Below, in pieces: positions 23,640-36,186 of a stretch of 64,000 nucleotides of DNA. Below the pieces are notes generated by a model. It was not told the DNA's origin. It saw nothing but the letters and a program-made list of their open reading frames with translations, and did not search any database. The translations under genes were made by a program, and so were the position numbers. The first letter of the stretch is position 1, and each line of letters begins with the position of its first letter. The DNA is from Salticus scenicus (lineage: Eukaryota > Arthropoda > Arachnida > Araneae > Salticidae): positions 243,106,836 to 243,170,835 of the forward strand of contig OZ005660.1 in NCBI GenBank assembly GCA_963930645.1. The letters run 5' to 3'.

Positions 23640-25205
23640 TTTTTATTTTTCAATTGTATTTACAGTTGAACACATTTCTTTAGTTTCTATTAGTACTTTA
23701 TACTGGAAGTGCTTAAGCAGATGAACGAAAAGTCACATTTTTCGGTTCACATTGGTATTTTATACATTTCTTCCTTTTTTTACATTAAAGTAAACTTGTT
23801 AATTGCAGTTGTATTAGCCAGACTTCACAATACATTTCAGATTTTATAGATTCTGTTGTTTTAAAAAAATGCAATTTGGATTTTTTTTTTTTTTTTTTTT
23901 TTTACAGTTTAAAGTAGCATTTATTATTTTTTTTTTTATGGATGATCAAGTTTTCGTTGGTATTTGGTGTTTTAAGATTAAAGGCAACTGAGTACTCGAG
24001 GATCCCAGGCCTGATAAAGTTTACATTATATAACTACATTTAAAGTTTAAATTGCAAAATTTTATAATGTGATAAATATGCTAAGAAAAAGATATAATAT
24101 CTGTTGTCCTTAGTGAAAAAGAAGAGATCACCAATTTATTTAACAAACATATTTAATTCCTCTGAAGAATCCTGATTATCTTGATAATGAATATTAAGGG
24201 AGCAATCAGTAATATGAAACAATATTTTGCCCAATATATATCATGAAAATATACACATGTCATGTATGTTTTCGATTCCCAAGGACAACATATCAAATCT
24301 ATGCCTATGCTAAAAGCAAAATATAAATGCATAAAGCATAAATCACTACGTTCTCTGGGACTTTTAAATTTTTCTTTTATAAATATTTGAAAAGCTTTAG
24401 AAGGACGAATTAACTTTAAAGAACATTAAATACCTTTTACAACATCTGAGGACGACTACGAATGTAGTCGAAATATATAATAATTAAAGCTGCCAAAAAT
24501 GAAGGATTGTAAAAGGTATTTAATGTTCTTTAAAGTTTTTCTTTTATTTTTGGTTTTATTCAATGATTGAAAAATTCTCTCCACACACAAAAATTTTTAA
24601 ATGATAATTTATAATTAATAGTAACTCCACTACATACACAGCATCACTTAATAAGAATGTAATATATAGATTAATCAGGATACCATTTATTATATTTCAT
24701 AAACCAAAGTAATTACTTACATAAAACAAAGAATGTTGAATACATTATAAAATAGATAACATTCTAAAAAATTGAACACAATTTTATTTTTTAAATAAGA
24801 CGCTATAAAACATATACGTGATGAAAAGTATCCGGTTTTAATTCAACCTTTTCAATGTAAACTTGATCTGATCATCCATAAAATTTAGTACTTCTTTAAA
24901 TTTCAACATTAAAACATTAGCATGTACATTTTATAGGAAATTACATTTTTCTCAAATGATAGTAATACATAAAACCAAATTAACACGCGAAGCATGAATC
25001 TGTTAAATCTGATATGCATTACGAAGTCACACTAGTACAACTGCACAATTAACAAGTGCTATTTAATCTAATGTAAAATACAAAAAAGAAACCTGTATAA
25101 ATAATACCAACATAAACCGGAAAATGTGATTTAACCGCTCAAATACTTCTCAGTATAAAATAATTTAAACTAAAGAAAAGAATTCGTCTGAAAATACGAT
25201 TTAAA
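23640..25205. mobile_element. 1.57-kb element with ~300-bp diverged inverted termini
   Basis: The left arm (about 23645-23960) and right arm (about 24845-25200) are reverse complements by eye: TTTCTTTAGTTT, CTTTATACTG / TTTTATACTGAG, ACTTGTTAATTG..CAGTTGTA, and TTTTATGGATGATCA. No transposase frame is visible. The middle holds the perfect hairpin at 24412-24537. Target duplications were not resolved. Confidence 0.7.
24412..24537 (+). repeat. Perfect 31-bp-arm hairpin with hammerhead-like core
   Basis: The arms at 24412-24442 and 24507-24537 are exact reverse complements. The loop contains CTGAGGA, one extra base, a perfect GACTAC/GTAGTC stem and GAAA, the order of conserved hammerhead elements (CUGANGA - stem II - GAAA). 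The remaining stems I and III are weak here, so this is an inactive or different structure. Confidence 0.6.
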
Positions 25206-25398
25206 AAACATACCATCCCATACAACCAAAAGGATCCATTGGATGTCCTACAAATATCATACAGATCCTACAACTGACATATCCGGTAAGTGTCATAAAA
25301 CAGCAACCAGAGAATGCCTTATGCATGATACTCGTAGGATCGCGGGGGTTTCAAGTGCATAGATAATACAGAGGACATCCACAGGCTGAATTATTACA
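25206..25398. repeat. Repeat sharing an end with 40260-40532
   Basis: CATCCCATACAACCAAA near 25214 occurs inverted at about 40515-40531. Both segments are rich in GGATGTCC / GACATCC motifs. They look like diverged copies of one MITE family in opposite orientation. Confidence 0.5.
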
Positions 25399-25408
25399 GC
25401 GCATGCGC
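25399..25408. promoter_or_regulatory. NRF1-type site GCGCATGCGC
   Basis: A perfect GCGCATGCGC palindrome, the known NRF1/EWG consensus, stands in AT-rich DNA upstream of the candidate plus-strand gene at 26-33.6 kb. It may mark a promoter; no TATA or initiator could be assigned. Confidence 0.3.
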
Positions 25409-26030
25409 AGAAATCTAAATGCTATTCTAATAAATCGTTCTTTAGCAAACGAACTCAATCGAGTTTTATGTTGTTGTTGTTGTTTAGTTCTGAGCCAAAG
25501 GTGATTACAGATATGTTTTAATATGTTGCTATTATTATTATTATTTTTTTTTTTTCTGGGTTATATTGAATATTATAAGTAAGTAAACATCTTTATTGTT
25601 TGATATGAAATTAATTATTCTGAAGTTTACAACTTGCTTTATTGTACTTCATGTGTTCTGTTCTTGTTAGATGTTAGACCGTGTGCACAAAAATAAGTTA
25701 TTACTAAAGGTTTTTACAATCATTTTCGTGATTTATCGTGAGGACCATAAACGTAGTGCTGTTTTAGTGTACGAAATAAATATTTTTAAACAAAATTACC
25801 TGAAGTTCTGAAATTTTTAAATTCATTGAAAAAATTTCAATCGAAATTTAACATTTGTTTTACACAAAATTTAGCAAAAATTTTACGTTTGTTACTTATT
25901 AGTAGTTTACATCAACATTTAATTTAAAGGAAAATTTTTAGGAAAAAAAAAAAAAAAAGCAGTATTTTTGGTTTTACATACCGATGTTATGTTTGAAGAT
26001 ATTTCTTTAAAATTTCGGTTTCTACCACAG

Positions 26031-26070
26031 AGGATAAAAATTGTGATGTCATGTCTCCAGACCATCCTTG
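26031..26070 (+). other. Candidate small exon (40 bp)
   Basis: It is preceded by a good acceptor (TTTCTACCACAG) and followed by a consensus donor (TTG|GTGAGT at 26071). One frame is open and continues without a stop into the candidate exon at 27988-28033. It may belong to the decayed gene ending at 33.6 kb, but no protein similarity supports it. Confidence 0.3.
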
Positions 26071-27987
26071 GTGAGTTCCAGACTGTTAGGGCAATGGAAA
26101 ATTTATTTCACTCTACTGTAAAATTTTGAAATAATTTCTGTGTTGGTTAATTTTAATTTCAGTTATTCAAAGTTAGTACACTAGACCTTATTAGTAAATC
26201 ACTTTTAATAATAATATGCTTCTAAATATTTAAAATAAATTATATTTTTAACATGCTGCAAAATGTGCACTTAATGAAACTTTTGAGCTGATGTTGGCTT
26301 TTGTGCTCAACTTGTATCTAGATTTTACACCCTTGCTTTAGCTACCTACTAAAATGTAATTTTTCTTTCACAAGTATATTTAATAGATTAATTTTTCTTT
26401 TACAAGTATTTTATCATTAGCTCATTAATAATTTTGCATTATTACATGTGTCTACATCTGTATCTTGGAATTTGTTGACTTTGTATGCATTCAAATAAAT
26501 TAAATGAGTTACATGAAAATAATTTCAAAGCATAATGCTCAAAATTTCTCCCTGGGAATTTATAATAATCCTGTTGGATGCAGAGATAAAGCAAAATCAC
26601 CAATTTAAATTATAAATGTATGAAATGATATTGTCAGTCTCATATTGTTTATATACCTATGTTATGTTTATGGTTTGTTTAAAATATTACAAACACATTA
26701 TTAAAAATATTTAATAGCTAGTTTAGCAAATTCCAGGAAAGTTAATATATATATAAACTTTCCTCCCGTTAAGTGCAGTTTTTAATATTGTTAGATTATT
26801 TCCATGCATTGTCTGATTCTTTGACCAATTTTGCCTTTTTTCTACTACAGTGTTTAGGACAACAAATTACAAAATTTAACTGAGTCACAAAAGTTTTAAT
26901 TTTTTAATTATTACTCATTATATTCTTAATTTTTGTAGCTGTTGGTATCAGATTTTTCTGAATGTAAACGTAGTAGTAAAATGAGCCTGAAGAATACAAA
27001 GTTTTTAGTTTTTTACTTTCCAGACATGCATTTGTAAAGAAAGTGCTGTATTCATGTCAAAAGTCAAGCTTTGAGATTTTGGTGTTTCTGTATGTTTTGA
27101 GGTTACCTTAGTTCATTTCTGCTACTTTTAAAACAATTATGCATGTGAGTGAATGTGATAGCGCCTAAATGCTTTGTTCAAATGAGCTGAAAGTTGGTAT
27201 GTATGTTATAAATGACCATAGTCATTAGTCATATAAGTGACCAAATTTATACACGTTATAGGTCACAGCTTCACAAGCTGTGTAAATTTTGGTAAATCTA
27301 TCCCTTATTTTTTTTTTTTTTTTTACAAAGACAAAAAAATATTCATTATCCCTTATGGCCTACAGGCCCCCAAGTTTTTAAAATGCAATAACGTCTAAAA
27401 GCCTTATTTGATTGAGCTGCAAATTAATACACATATTATTGGTTACTATTGCACAAATTGTGTGGATTTCAGTGAATCTAGATTTTATAGATTTTTACAG
27501 GGACACACCAAAAAGTTCTTTATTATTATGATCTATGGACTCAAATTATTAGAAGTGCAATAGCGTAAAATTAAACAATGGAGAAAAATACTCATATATA
27601 CTATTGTAATCCCTATTATACAAGGTTGTTGATTTTTTAAAAAAAATCAATTCTTTTTATTTAAATCAAGATTTATTTGAATTTAATGATTTTTTTAAGC
27701 TATTCAACCAAGCTCCTCGCATATTATTTAAATCCAATTACTAAACAATTTTACTTTTCTCCAGTTTGTGGTAAAAGTATTTATTTTAATCACTCATTAT
27801 TTATGGGGAGTTTTTTTTCTTTTATCTTAGGTTCTGATTGTATCAGTGACTAAATGATTGTTGTTTGGTACTTGTGTGTTTTGATTGCTCCACATTACCA
27901 GATGACAGTCATTTAGTTTTTCTTCTGCGGCAACATATGAACTGAATTGACAATAAATATAGTGCCTAGGAAGCACCTTTTTTTTAG

Positions 27988-28033
27988 ACTTAGCCCCAGC
28001 CATACAAGAACAGTTCCAAGAGCAATTGTTATG
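27988..28033 (+). other. Candidate small exon (46 bp)
   Basis: The acceptor CACCTTTTTTTTAG and the donor ATG|GTAAGC bracket a segment whose phase-compatible reading gives LAPAIQEQFQEQLL, a helical peptide. It is open when joined to 26031-26070, but the phase does not lead directly into the exon at 31097 (a TGA forms), so another exon would be needed. Confidence 0.3.
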
Positions 28034-28432
28034 GTAAGCTCGTTCACCATATTCAGTTATGAAGGAGGTATTGAAATTTTCTAAAAAATAATTTTTATTT
28101 TCCTATTATTATTATTATTATTATAATTATTATTTTCATAATATGTCTTATATTCTGACCCTCAATCTACACCTCTGATTCTTCTTTCTATCTCTCAGTT
28201 TCTTATATTCTAGCATTCTTTTGTGCAAGTTGTATTTGTAAAAATACTTGTGAATGCTCTGCCATTCTTCCTATATCTGTAATTTTTCTTTAAAGTAATT
28301 TCCTTTGGGTGTATTGTTATTTATTTGTTATAATTTTATTTTTCTGTTACACTAATTCTGCTGTTATACACTTCTCCTTTTGCATGCAAAGAAAATGTAA
28401 AAGTTTTACTTAGAGGATTATACAGTGGGTGT

Positions 28433-28465
<33 letters not shown>

Positions 28466-30172
28466 CACTTTTTGGATTTTCTAAAAAAAATATTGAACAA
28501 AATAGTGCATGACTTCAGACATGCAAAGAACATTAAAAATTCACATTTTCCACTATCGATTTAATTCAGAGTGCAATTAGGGGACCAACCACAAGTTGAA
28601 GAAGAGTGCACATACTTTAGATCACCCTGTATCACAAAAAGCTACAAATAACTTGTAACTTTAACACATTGTTGTGCATACAATGTACAATATTTGTTTG
28701 TTTTGATGGGGAAATTGTGCGATTATTTAAGCAGATATAATTTCTTTTCAAAAGTTAATTTTTTTAAAACCTTTTTCTGCTTATAACTAGAACGGATTTC
28801 CATCAAAATTTACAGAAAATTTGATAAAACATTAGAGAAACATTATTTTGAAACAGTTTTCACACGTGTAATATTCACTGAGGTATGAGCATTTATATTT
28901 TAAATTAGTAAATATTGATTTACTGTGCATGTGTGTGAGATAGAAAAAATTTTATTGCATTGGTTGAAATCTAGATATATTGAGCAACTTTTAAGATTTG
29001 TGAGTTCATAAATGGATTTTTCTTGTATGTATGTGTATATATATATTTTTCATTGAGAAATAAATATTTGCTTACATTACTTTTGCTTTATGGTAAAGAT
29101 TTATTGTTTTATTTATGATTATTAAATGTCATATTCTCATAAATGTGCCAGATTGATACCATTTCAAGATTCTAGAAATGAATCTATCTATAATCAAAAG
29201 GTAAAAGTATTGCTTTATAAAGGGGAAAAAAAAAAAAAAAAAAAACGTTCTCAAGTATTTATAAATATAAATATGTATGCATATAATAAAACTGAAACAC
29301 GTGTAAATTAATATATTATGTAAGTTTGCATAATTTCTGAGTAATAAATGTGTGTATGTAATTGTAATATGTATTTTTAATTTCAGTATCTTTGTCTAGA
29401 TTTAATAGTATTGAAATATGTTTGATATAATGAAAAATGAGTTATGTACTATATAAATATTAAAATTGTGTAATATATAGCAGTGACATATTAAGAAAGA
29501 TAACTTGTATCTTACGGAAATATAAATAGTCAGGGCTGCTAGCCATTTAAACATGGTTTGCAAGAATCATTGGTTATATATTGTGGGGGACATTAAACTT
29601 ACATAAGTACAATTAATTATTTGATTTTTTATTTTTATTTTTTTTAAACTGCTGTTCAATGGAATAGGCAATTATTGCACTAAAATTTGATGAAACTTAT
29701 TTTTTTGACTTAGCTGGTATTTTGCTTAAAAGTAATTTTTTTTTTTCTGGTGTTTCATTGTAGAAATGTAATGTATTTTATTTTTGCAGTTGACTAGCAA
29801 AATGAGTAATTTTCAATACTCAAATTTTTTGAAAACTTCTTTAATTTCAAGAATCAAGATTGTTCATTTTTCTGAATAACCTGTTTTCATCCCCCCCCCC
29901 CCAGTAATAATAATTGGTCTCAGAAGAGTGCACACATTTCACTCAGTGTTAAAAATCGGAGAGTAAATAAATAAATGAAAGCAAGATTCTCCCACCCTAA
30001 TTGGAACCCTTCTGTATGCCTTGTTTTATTAAAAAAACATTTGTTTACATTTTGAAAATAATTTTCTATGTTGACAGTTTTATCTTTTTTAATATTAAAT
30101 ATATTAAATATATTTAAAACACTTTAAACACACGTAAATATAAATTTATTTAAAAGATGTTAAAATTTTTTT

Positions 30173-30214
30173 ATCCAAAGCTTTTCGCTTTAATATTAAA
30201 GCATCATCAGGGAT
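30173..30214 (-). ncRNA. Hammerhead-ribozyme-like motif (site 1)
   Basis: On the minus strand: ATCC, then CTGATGA (30210-30204), one extra T, a fully self-complementary stem II GCTTTAATATTAAAGC (30202-30187), GAAA (30186-30183), a self-complementary stem III AAGCTT, T at the cleavage position, then GGAT pairing with the initial ATCC. This is the full type I hammerhead order with a very short stem III, as reported for Penelope-like retroelements. The base between CTGATGA and stem II is extra to the canonical core, so activity is uncertain. Confidence 0.55.
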
Positions 30215-30369
30215 TTATGATTTGTTTCCATTGCGCAGTTTTAAATATTTATTTAAAAAATAAACATGATTTTTAAGGTTTTTTTTTTTTTTTTTTTTTT
30301 TTATCATTTGTAACATCTTTTCTGAAGTCTTTATTAAAATCTGCTCTGGCTAATCTCAATTCTCTGTAA

Positions 30370-30409
<40 letters not shown>

Positions 30410-32334
30410 AATTTAAATTGAATTTTGTAATGCAGTTGTAGATAGTTTTTGAGTCTTAGAAGAAAGAATGAAATTAATCTTGATGCCTCTGGGGAAAGTG
30501 GGGAAAGTTCTCACAGTGAACTATTTTAAAGGGAAATGAATTTTGATTTTTCATTATGAGCATCTGTTTGTTTAAATTCCACCAAAATGCATTTGTAAAA
30601 TGTTTCTTGTGGTAAGCAATATTAATATTTCTTTCTGAATTTTAACTGGTTGGTAGCAATGTTCAAAAACTTACGCAAAAGTATATAAATTTTTAGAAAG
30701 TATGAAAAAAGTGGATTCTTGTGAAAACCTAAACATTTCTGCTGTTACTATCTTCCTTATATATAAAATGTTTAGGCTATTTAATATATTTAAATGTTGT
30801 AGAAAAAAGTTTTTTGATTGACATTACACTCTATGTGCTAGTTTCTTTTGTTAATTTACTTAAGTAAACTATAGTTTCCCCCCTCCCCCTTCCTTTCACT
30901 TTCCTATCCATATCCGAATCAAAGGATTCCAGACAAATTGAATTAACGAGAAAATTTCCCCTAACAACAATTAAAGAAACTTAAAAAAAAAAACTTTTGT
31001 GAATTAATCATATTTAATATATCTTTCATTGTTTAGTTAATGCATAGTTTTCAATTTGTTGCAATTGTTTAACAGGTGCATATTTTTCTTATTTAGATGA
31101 GAAAATTAAGAAGATTAGATGGAACTATGTTCCAAAACCATACGTGACATATTATGAGATATCTATTTACCGAAGATGTAGCTGTGTGCTATAGCTGGAT
31201 TGGGGCCAATGAAAAACTAAAGTTTTCTAATCGAAAGATCTGTTGTATTATAGTAGGTTAGTGAAATGTTTAAAATTCTCAATTGTGCTTTATCTCAGAG
31301 TTAGCAAGGTTTCGGACACTATGGTGGTATAAACCATGGTTTTTACCATACTGTCCAAAACCCTACTGTTTTAAACTGTCTAAAACTATACTTTTGAATA
31401 GAATTATATTTTATCAAAATTACTCAAATAGTATTTGAAAAATTTATAAAGTATTATAATAATAATAATTATTATTATTACGATTTGTGATATGTTTCAA
31501 GGAAGTATTGATGCCATTCAAAATTCAGGGGCTGAAATAATGTAGACAGTAGAAAAAAAAATTTTTTTTAATCATTAGAATGCATTAAGTTAGTCCTTCT
31601 TGGGTAAATTAAAGTAAAATTAGGAACATTGGTAAAGTTAATGTGTGAATTGTTCTTTATAAGATACTGTTTAAGATTACTAAATTAAAACTATTGGATA
31701 GTTCCTATTTTGGCAGAGTTATTGATATATGCCAAAATAATTAAGTTTTTCATTGATATTTATTTGTTATCTATTTTAACCCAGCAAATTTTTGTTAAAA
31801 TACTATTGTTTACATTTTTTATATATACTATTATTATTGTTAAATTTTATTGGCTAAAATATTTTTAATAAAAGTTGATTTGTTCAGTCTTTTACTGCCT
31901 AAAATATATATAACATTCAAACAAATGACTGCTTCTAACTGTAGATTCTGTGTTCAATACTAATAGTTTAATTTAGCTCTATGTTAACAATTACAGTCAA
32001 ACAGGCAGCGAAGCAACATTAAAAACAAAGTTCCAATATGAAATATTATGAGTAAAAAGTATCAATAAACCAAACCACATTGCCGTCGTGCTGCGAATCA
32101 CCAGTGACTGCTTTATACTAAAGCTTAGTGCAATTATGAAATTCGCAAAAGGGTCACAAAACCATTCTTAAAAAATTTAATAATAATAAAAACATTTATC
32201 TCCACTACAATAAACACACATTAACAGCTTCAAAAACAAAGTTCTGATATGCAAAAATGAAGTTCCATTACAAAAAGGTTGCTAAGAAAAAGGGTTGATA
32301 CAAAATTACTGCATAAGAAATCACCAATGGATGC

Positions 32335-32871
32335 CAGTGTTAGAAATAAGATTTTTGAAGCTAGGCGTCAAAATGACACCTGGATTAAATTTTTTGGGCG
32401 TCAAAATGAAAAATCTAGGTGCCATCTATAATTAAATATGTATATATATATATAAAAATAATGATAAAGCATCAACTTGTAAATAATATATGCAAGATTA
32501 TATAAAAAATATTTATGTAGTGAATGTACATATTTAAAATCGCAAATTTATTCTTCGCCCAGAAGTTACATCATTCCACCACATCTTAATAGCATTTTCT
32601 GGGCAGAAATCTTCCAATTTAGGGCGGTTTAATTTAATCATTAACAAATTGTCAAGTGCTTTCATAGAGATATGATTTCTTAAATCAGTTTTTATTAGGT
32701 TTAATTGACTGAAATAGACTTGTTTACAGTCTGATGGGATTGGGAAAATTATTAGGTATGATGCGGAAAAAATCCAGGCGTCAAATATGGCACCTATGAT
32801 TGAAATTCTAGGCGTCAAAATGAAAAAACTGGTCGCAAAATGCAACTAACGACCGCTTATTTCTAACCCTG
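32335..32871 (-). mobile_element. hAT transposon remnant with perfect 8-bp target duplication
   Basis: The ends read CAGTGTTAGAAATAAG and, inverted, CAGGGTTAGAAATAAG. ATGGATGC flanks both sides exactly (32327-32334 and 32872-32879), the 8-bp duplication diagnostic of hAT elements. It is 537 bp long, internally deleted, and sits in the intron of the DUF4806-like pseudogene. Confidence 0.92.
32534..32760 (-). pseudogene. hAT transposase C-terminal dimerisation region, fragment
   Basis: The minus frame contains PIPSDCKQVYFSQLNLIKTD, then LRNHISMKALDNLLMIKLN and a W-containing end before a stop at 32534. FSQLNLIKT..RN.....L..L..I is the hAT C-terminal dimerisation signature. The catalytic domain has been deleted. 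Residues upstream of about 32760 come from the repeat termini. Confidence 0.7.
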
Positions 32872-33629
32872 ATGGATGCACTATACAAAGCTAGCCGTGA
32901 TCTTTTATGCTGCGTTCTAAGTTCATTGAAAAAAATGAAACAGATGAACGAATATGAGTACAAGAGCGTGGTATTATGATTTTGAAAGACTAGCAGAATC
33001 ACTGTTACACGTACAAAAGTGCTGAACATTTGATGTTTCAGACATATTACTGAATATTCAATTTTGTTAAATCTGATTTTTTTTTTTTTTTTTTTGTCAA
33101 ATATTAAATTACAGTTAACTGAATCTATAAAAATTCAATTTTTAAAATTTTAAATTATTTGAGAAATTTCTTCCGTAATTGTTATTTTTAATTATCATTA
33201 AATTGAGAAAAATTATCCAGAATAATTCAGAAATAATAATTTATGTTTAAATGAAAGCAATTGTTTTATATGTCTTCTAAAGTAACATTAAAGAAAATTA
33301 GTTATTGAATACTTTAATCATAGCAGTTGATGAAAAGAGCAATCTAACAAAATAAGGCTTATTTTAAAGTCTCATCCCAAAAATCTAGATCAGTTTTTAG
33401 CTATGTTAAACATTAATATATTATATATATATATATCCTTTTTTTTTTTTTTTTTTGTTATTTGTTTATTTTTTAATACTTAAGTTTTAAGCTTTACAAA
33501 CTGTTTGTTTCAGATGCAGCTGAAAAGGAATATAACAGTGTGACAAGGGCATAGATTGAAGATATTATGGTTGCGACATGCTAAAGAGAGAAAATTTTAT
33601 GTCAGAAAATCAAAAATGTGTTAATATAA

Positions 33630-33640
33630 AATAAAATAAA
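33630..33640 (+). terminator. Poly(A) signals after the DUF4806-like exon
   Basis: Two overlapping AATAAA hexamers follow the last TAA by 6 bp on the same strand. Confidence 0.55.
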
Positions 33641-35978
33641 AGTGCATTAAATTTTTTTATGTGTTTTGGAGTTGGTATCATTAAAATACTCCATACTTGT
33701 AAATTTCACAAATTAAGATTTTCAATATCAAAAGGTAAATAAAACAAGTAATTAACAAATAAGATAGTAATAATTTAGCAGTGAGGTTAACTTAAACAAG
33801 TTAAAAAAAAAGTTGCTGGCATCAGATTTTTTTTCCCCTGCGACTAATCTTCTAGCAGAAGAGTGTCCTTCACATCATGAGAGGTATGAGTGTTTGCCGA
33901 ATTCTCCAAGATGTGAATAAAGAAGCAGGTACTAACAATAATACAGAATATTAACCTTTGACACGCCGAATTCAGATCCAGGTGTAATTTAAATTTGTTT
34001 TTTACATATTTTGCCTTCTAATGCTTTAGTTTAAAGAACTTTATCATTAAAATGTGTATTTATATATATATATATATATATAATTTAATATTATTCTATT
34101 CAATATTATTAATTCACTATTATTATATTTAATATTATTAGTTTAATATTATTATATTTTTATTTTATTTTAATGTAATTTAATTATGTAAGCTATTTTA
34201 AACATGTCAGCCTATTTTTAGAAGAATTTGCTTATTTTTCCAAATTATGTGAATTTTTAAACAGTGGGATAAAAGGGAAAATGGTAAAATAGATCATTTT
34301 TATAATTTTCTGTACATTTACCTTTTTATGATTGAACTGTAATTTCTATTTCAAAAAATCAAGTAATCTTCCTATTATATCTGATATTTTTTTCAAGTCA
34401 GTGTTCATGATTTTTAATTTTTAAATGAATTTTTAATTCCATGCTCCATTTATGGAACATTGGCGTGTGAAAGGTTAATTAGAATGTTGGCAGATGTGTG
34501 TGTGTATATATATTGTGATTTTTATTCGATATTTTGAACTTTTCTATTAGAATAGATTTTCATGTTAAGGTGTAATTTAAAAATTATGAACCAAATCACA
34601 TATTACAATAAATATTCAAAAATATGGTAAGAAATATGATTACTTCAAGTCTATTGTTTTAACAAATGTTATATAAACATCTAATATCGATACTGTGTTT
34701 ATACTTAAAAAAAGAAATAATAATAATAAATTCTACACATCTTCTTTTTAAGAACAGACATCACCTAGCACTATCCAGAGCTAAACATGTGATACTATGA
34801 GGAAATTTTTAATAAAATATGCTCAAGAAAACTTGCAACTGTGAAATTCCTGCATACAGTTTAAAAGTACGTTTTTTGATGCTTTATAATTTCAAAACAA
34901 ATATTAAAAATCAGTTTTGTTAAACATGGAATAATGTAACAATGGAGATTTTTTTTAATATGAAAGGTTAATTTAAAATTTAAATGTATATATCAAGTAT
35001 TTGATAATTCTAATTTCAAATTTCCTTATAGAAGAATACCACCGTGTTTGACTTGCTTCATTATCCTGCAGATTTAGGAAACATAAGCATTTATGAAACC
35101 CTTTTCCTTTTTTTTTTTTTTAACTGTCAATTAAAATGCTGGCAAGAACATGAATGATTTTCAGCTATCTAATTTTAAGTTATTCAGATTTTTTTTTTTT
35201 TTAACAAGGGTAAAAAAGAACAAGATTTCACATAAATATGCATTGTAAGGGTTGTTTTCATTGTACAGATGTCCAACCAGTTTAAAAATACCATGTATGA
35301 TTCTAGCATGAACATCATTGATAATGTATATTCTGTTAAAAAAAAAAAAATGTAAGTTATTAAAAATTTCATTTCATTAACATCAATGAATGTCAGAATT
35401 TTACCCAAATGTGCATTTATCCCAAACTGGAATTTTTAAAAATATACTTGCCAAACCATTAAAGAATAGACACTCTGTTTAACAAGCTTTTTAAGTTAAT
35501 AAAATATTAAAGGCCAGATTGTAACCCTACTTTAAAAATCTTAAAAGTACATGAAAAAGAAGTGGATAGTTGTGATAAACATTCTTTTTATTATTGTAAC
35601 CAATAAATTGTAAGTAAAGTTTTTGTAAATCTAAACAAGTGTTAGTAATTTACAAAATGTACTCTTAAATTTCTACTATATAAGTTTTCTCTTGACAGTC
35701 GCTAAAAATTTGAAAAAATTCCTAAATCAGGAAATATATTAAACTAAAATTCCTTAAATTATGAAAAATTCTGTCACAGAAATTTCTAATAATTATTTAC
35801 ATAACTTGTCAGAATAGAACAATATCTCTTATAAATATATACTATGAGGATTATTGCCTTGGAATTAATGTGAAATTGCATAAAAACAAAAATACACGAT
35901 TGACCATAATTAAATATAAAAAAGTGCAATAAGATAAATGTATTGAAGTGATGGAGCCTAATGGGTGGGGCATTTCAG
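33641..35978. other. AT-rich spacer, no gene recognised
   Basis: It contains (TA)n at about 34058-34082, repeats of ATTCAATATTATT at 34085-34150 and poly-T near 35110 and 35190. No coding similarity. Confidence 0.4.
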
Positions 35979-36073
35979 TTTGTGACTGTGTGAGATAATT
36001 GGTCTTAACATGAATACAGTATGCCCTGTAGTAGAAAATAAGAATGTGCAATGTGGAGCTGAAAGAGGAAAAG
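35979..36073 (+). other. Candidate exon with ATG and consensus donor
   Basis: A possible acceptor GGCATTTCAG precedes it and AAG|GTAAGA follows at 36074. From the ATG at 36010 the frame reads MNTVCPVVENKNVQCGAERG up to the donor. No family is recognised and no partner exon was found. Confidence 0.22.
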
Positions 36074-36150
36074 GTAAGAATATATTGTTATAAAATGTTT
36101 TTTTAATAAAGTCGTTTTATAATTTTTTAATAATCCTATAAAGAATATTA

Positions 36151-36186
<36 letters not shown>

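Larger units (their letters stand above)
31097..33624 (+). pseudogene. DUF4806-like gene, last two exons, decayed
   Basis: Exon 31097-31256 follows an acceptor (TTTTTCTTATTTAG) and ends at donor G|GTTAGT. It reads MRKLRRLDGTMFQNHT, stop, HIMRYLFTEDVAVCYSWIGA and then a Lys-Phe-rich strand. Exon 33514-33624 follows TTTGTTTCAG. The phase-1 junction creates an Asp, giving DAAEKEYNSVTRA, a stop, IEDIM, and after a one-base shift LRHAKERKFYVRK. This pattern matches my knowledge of the DUF4806 domain, a domain of unknown function common in arthropods. Lesions are TGA at 31145-31147, TAG at 33552-33554 and a frameshift near 33570. The exact splice phase and a poly(A) signal directly after the final TAA argue for a former real gene. 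Confidence 0.6.

Noticed and set aside
27640..27690. AAATCAAGATTTATTTGA stretch shared with about 51508
   Set aside because: Short and low-complexity; this type of AT-rich motif is common and does not define an element here.
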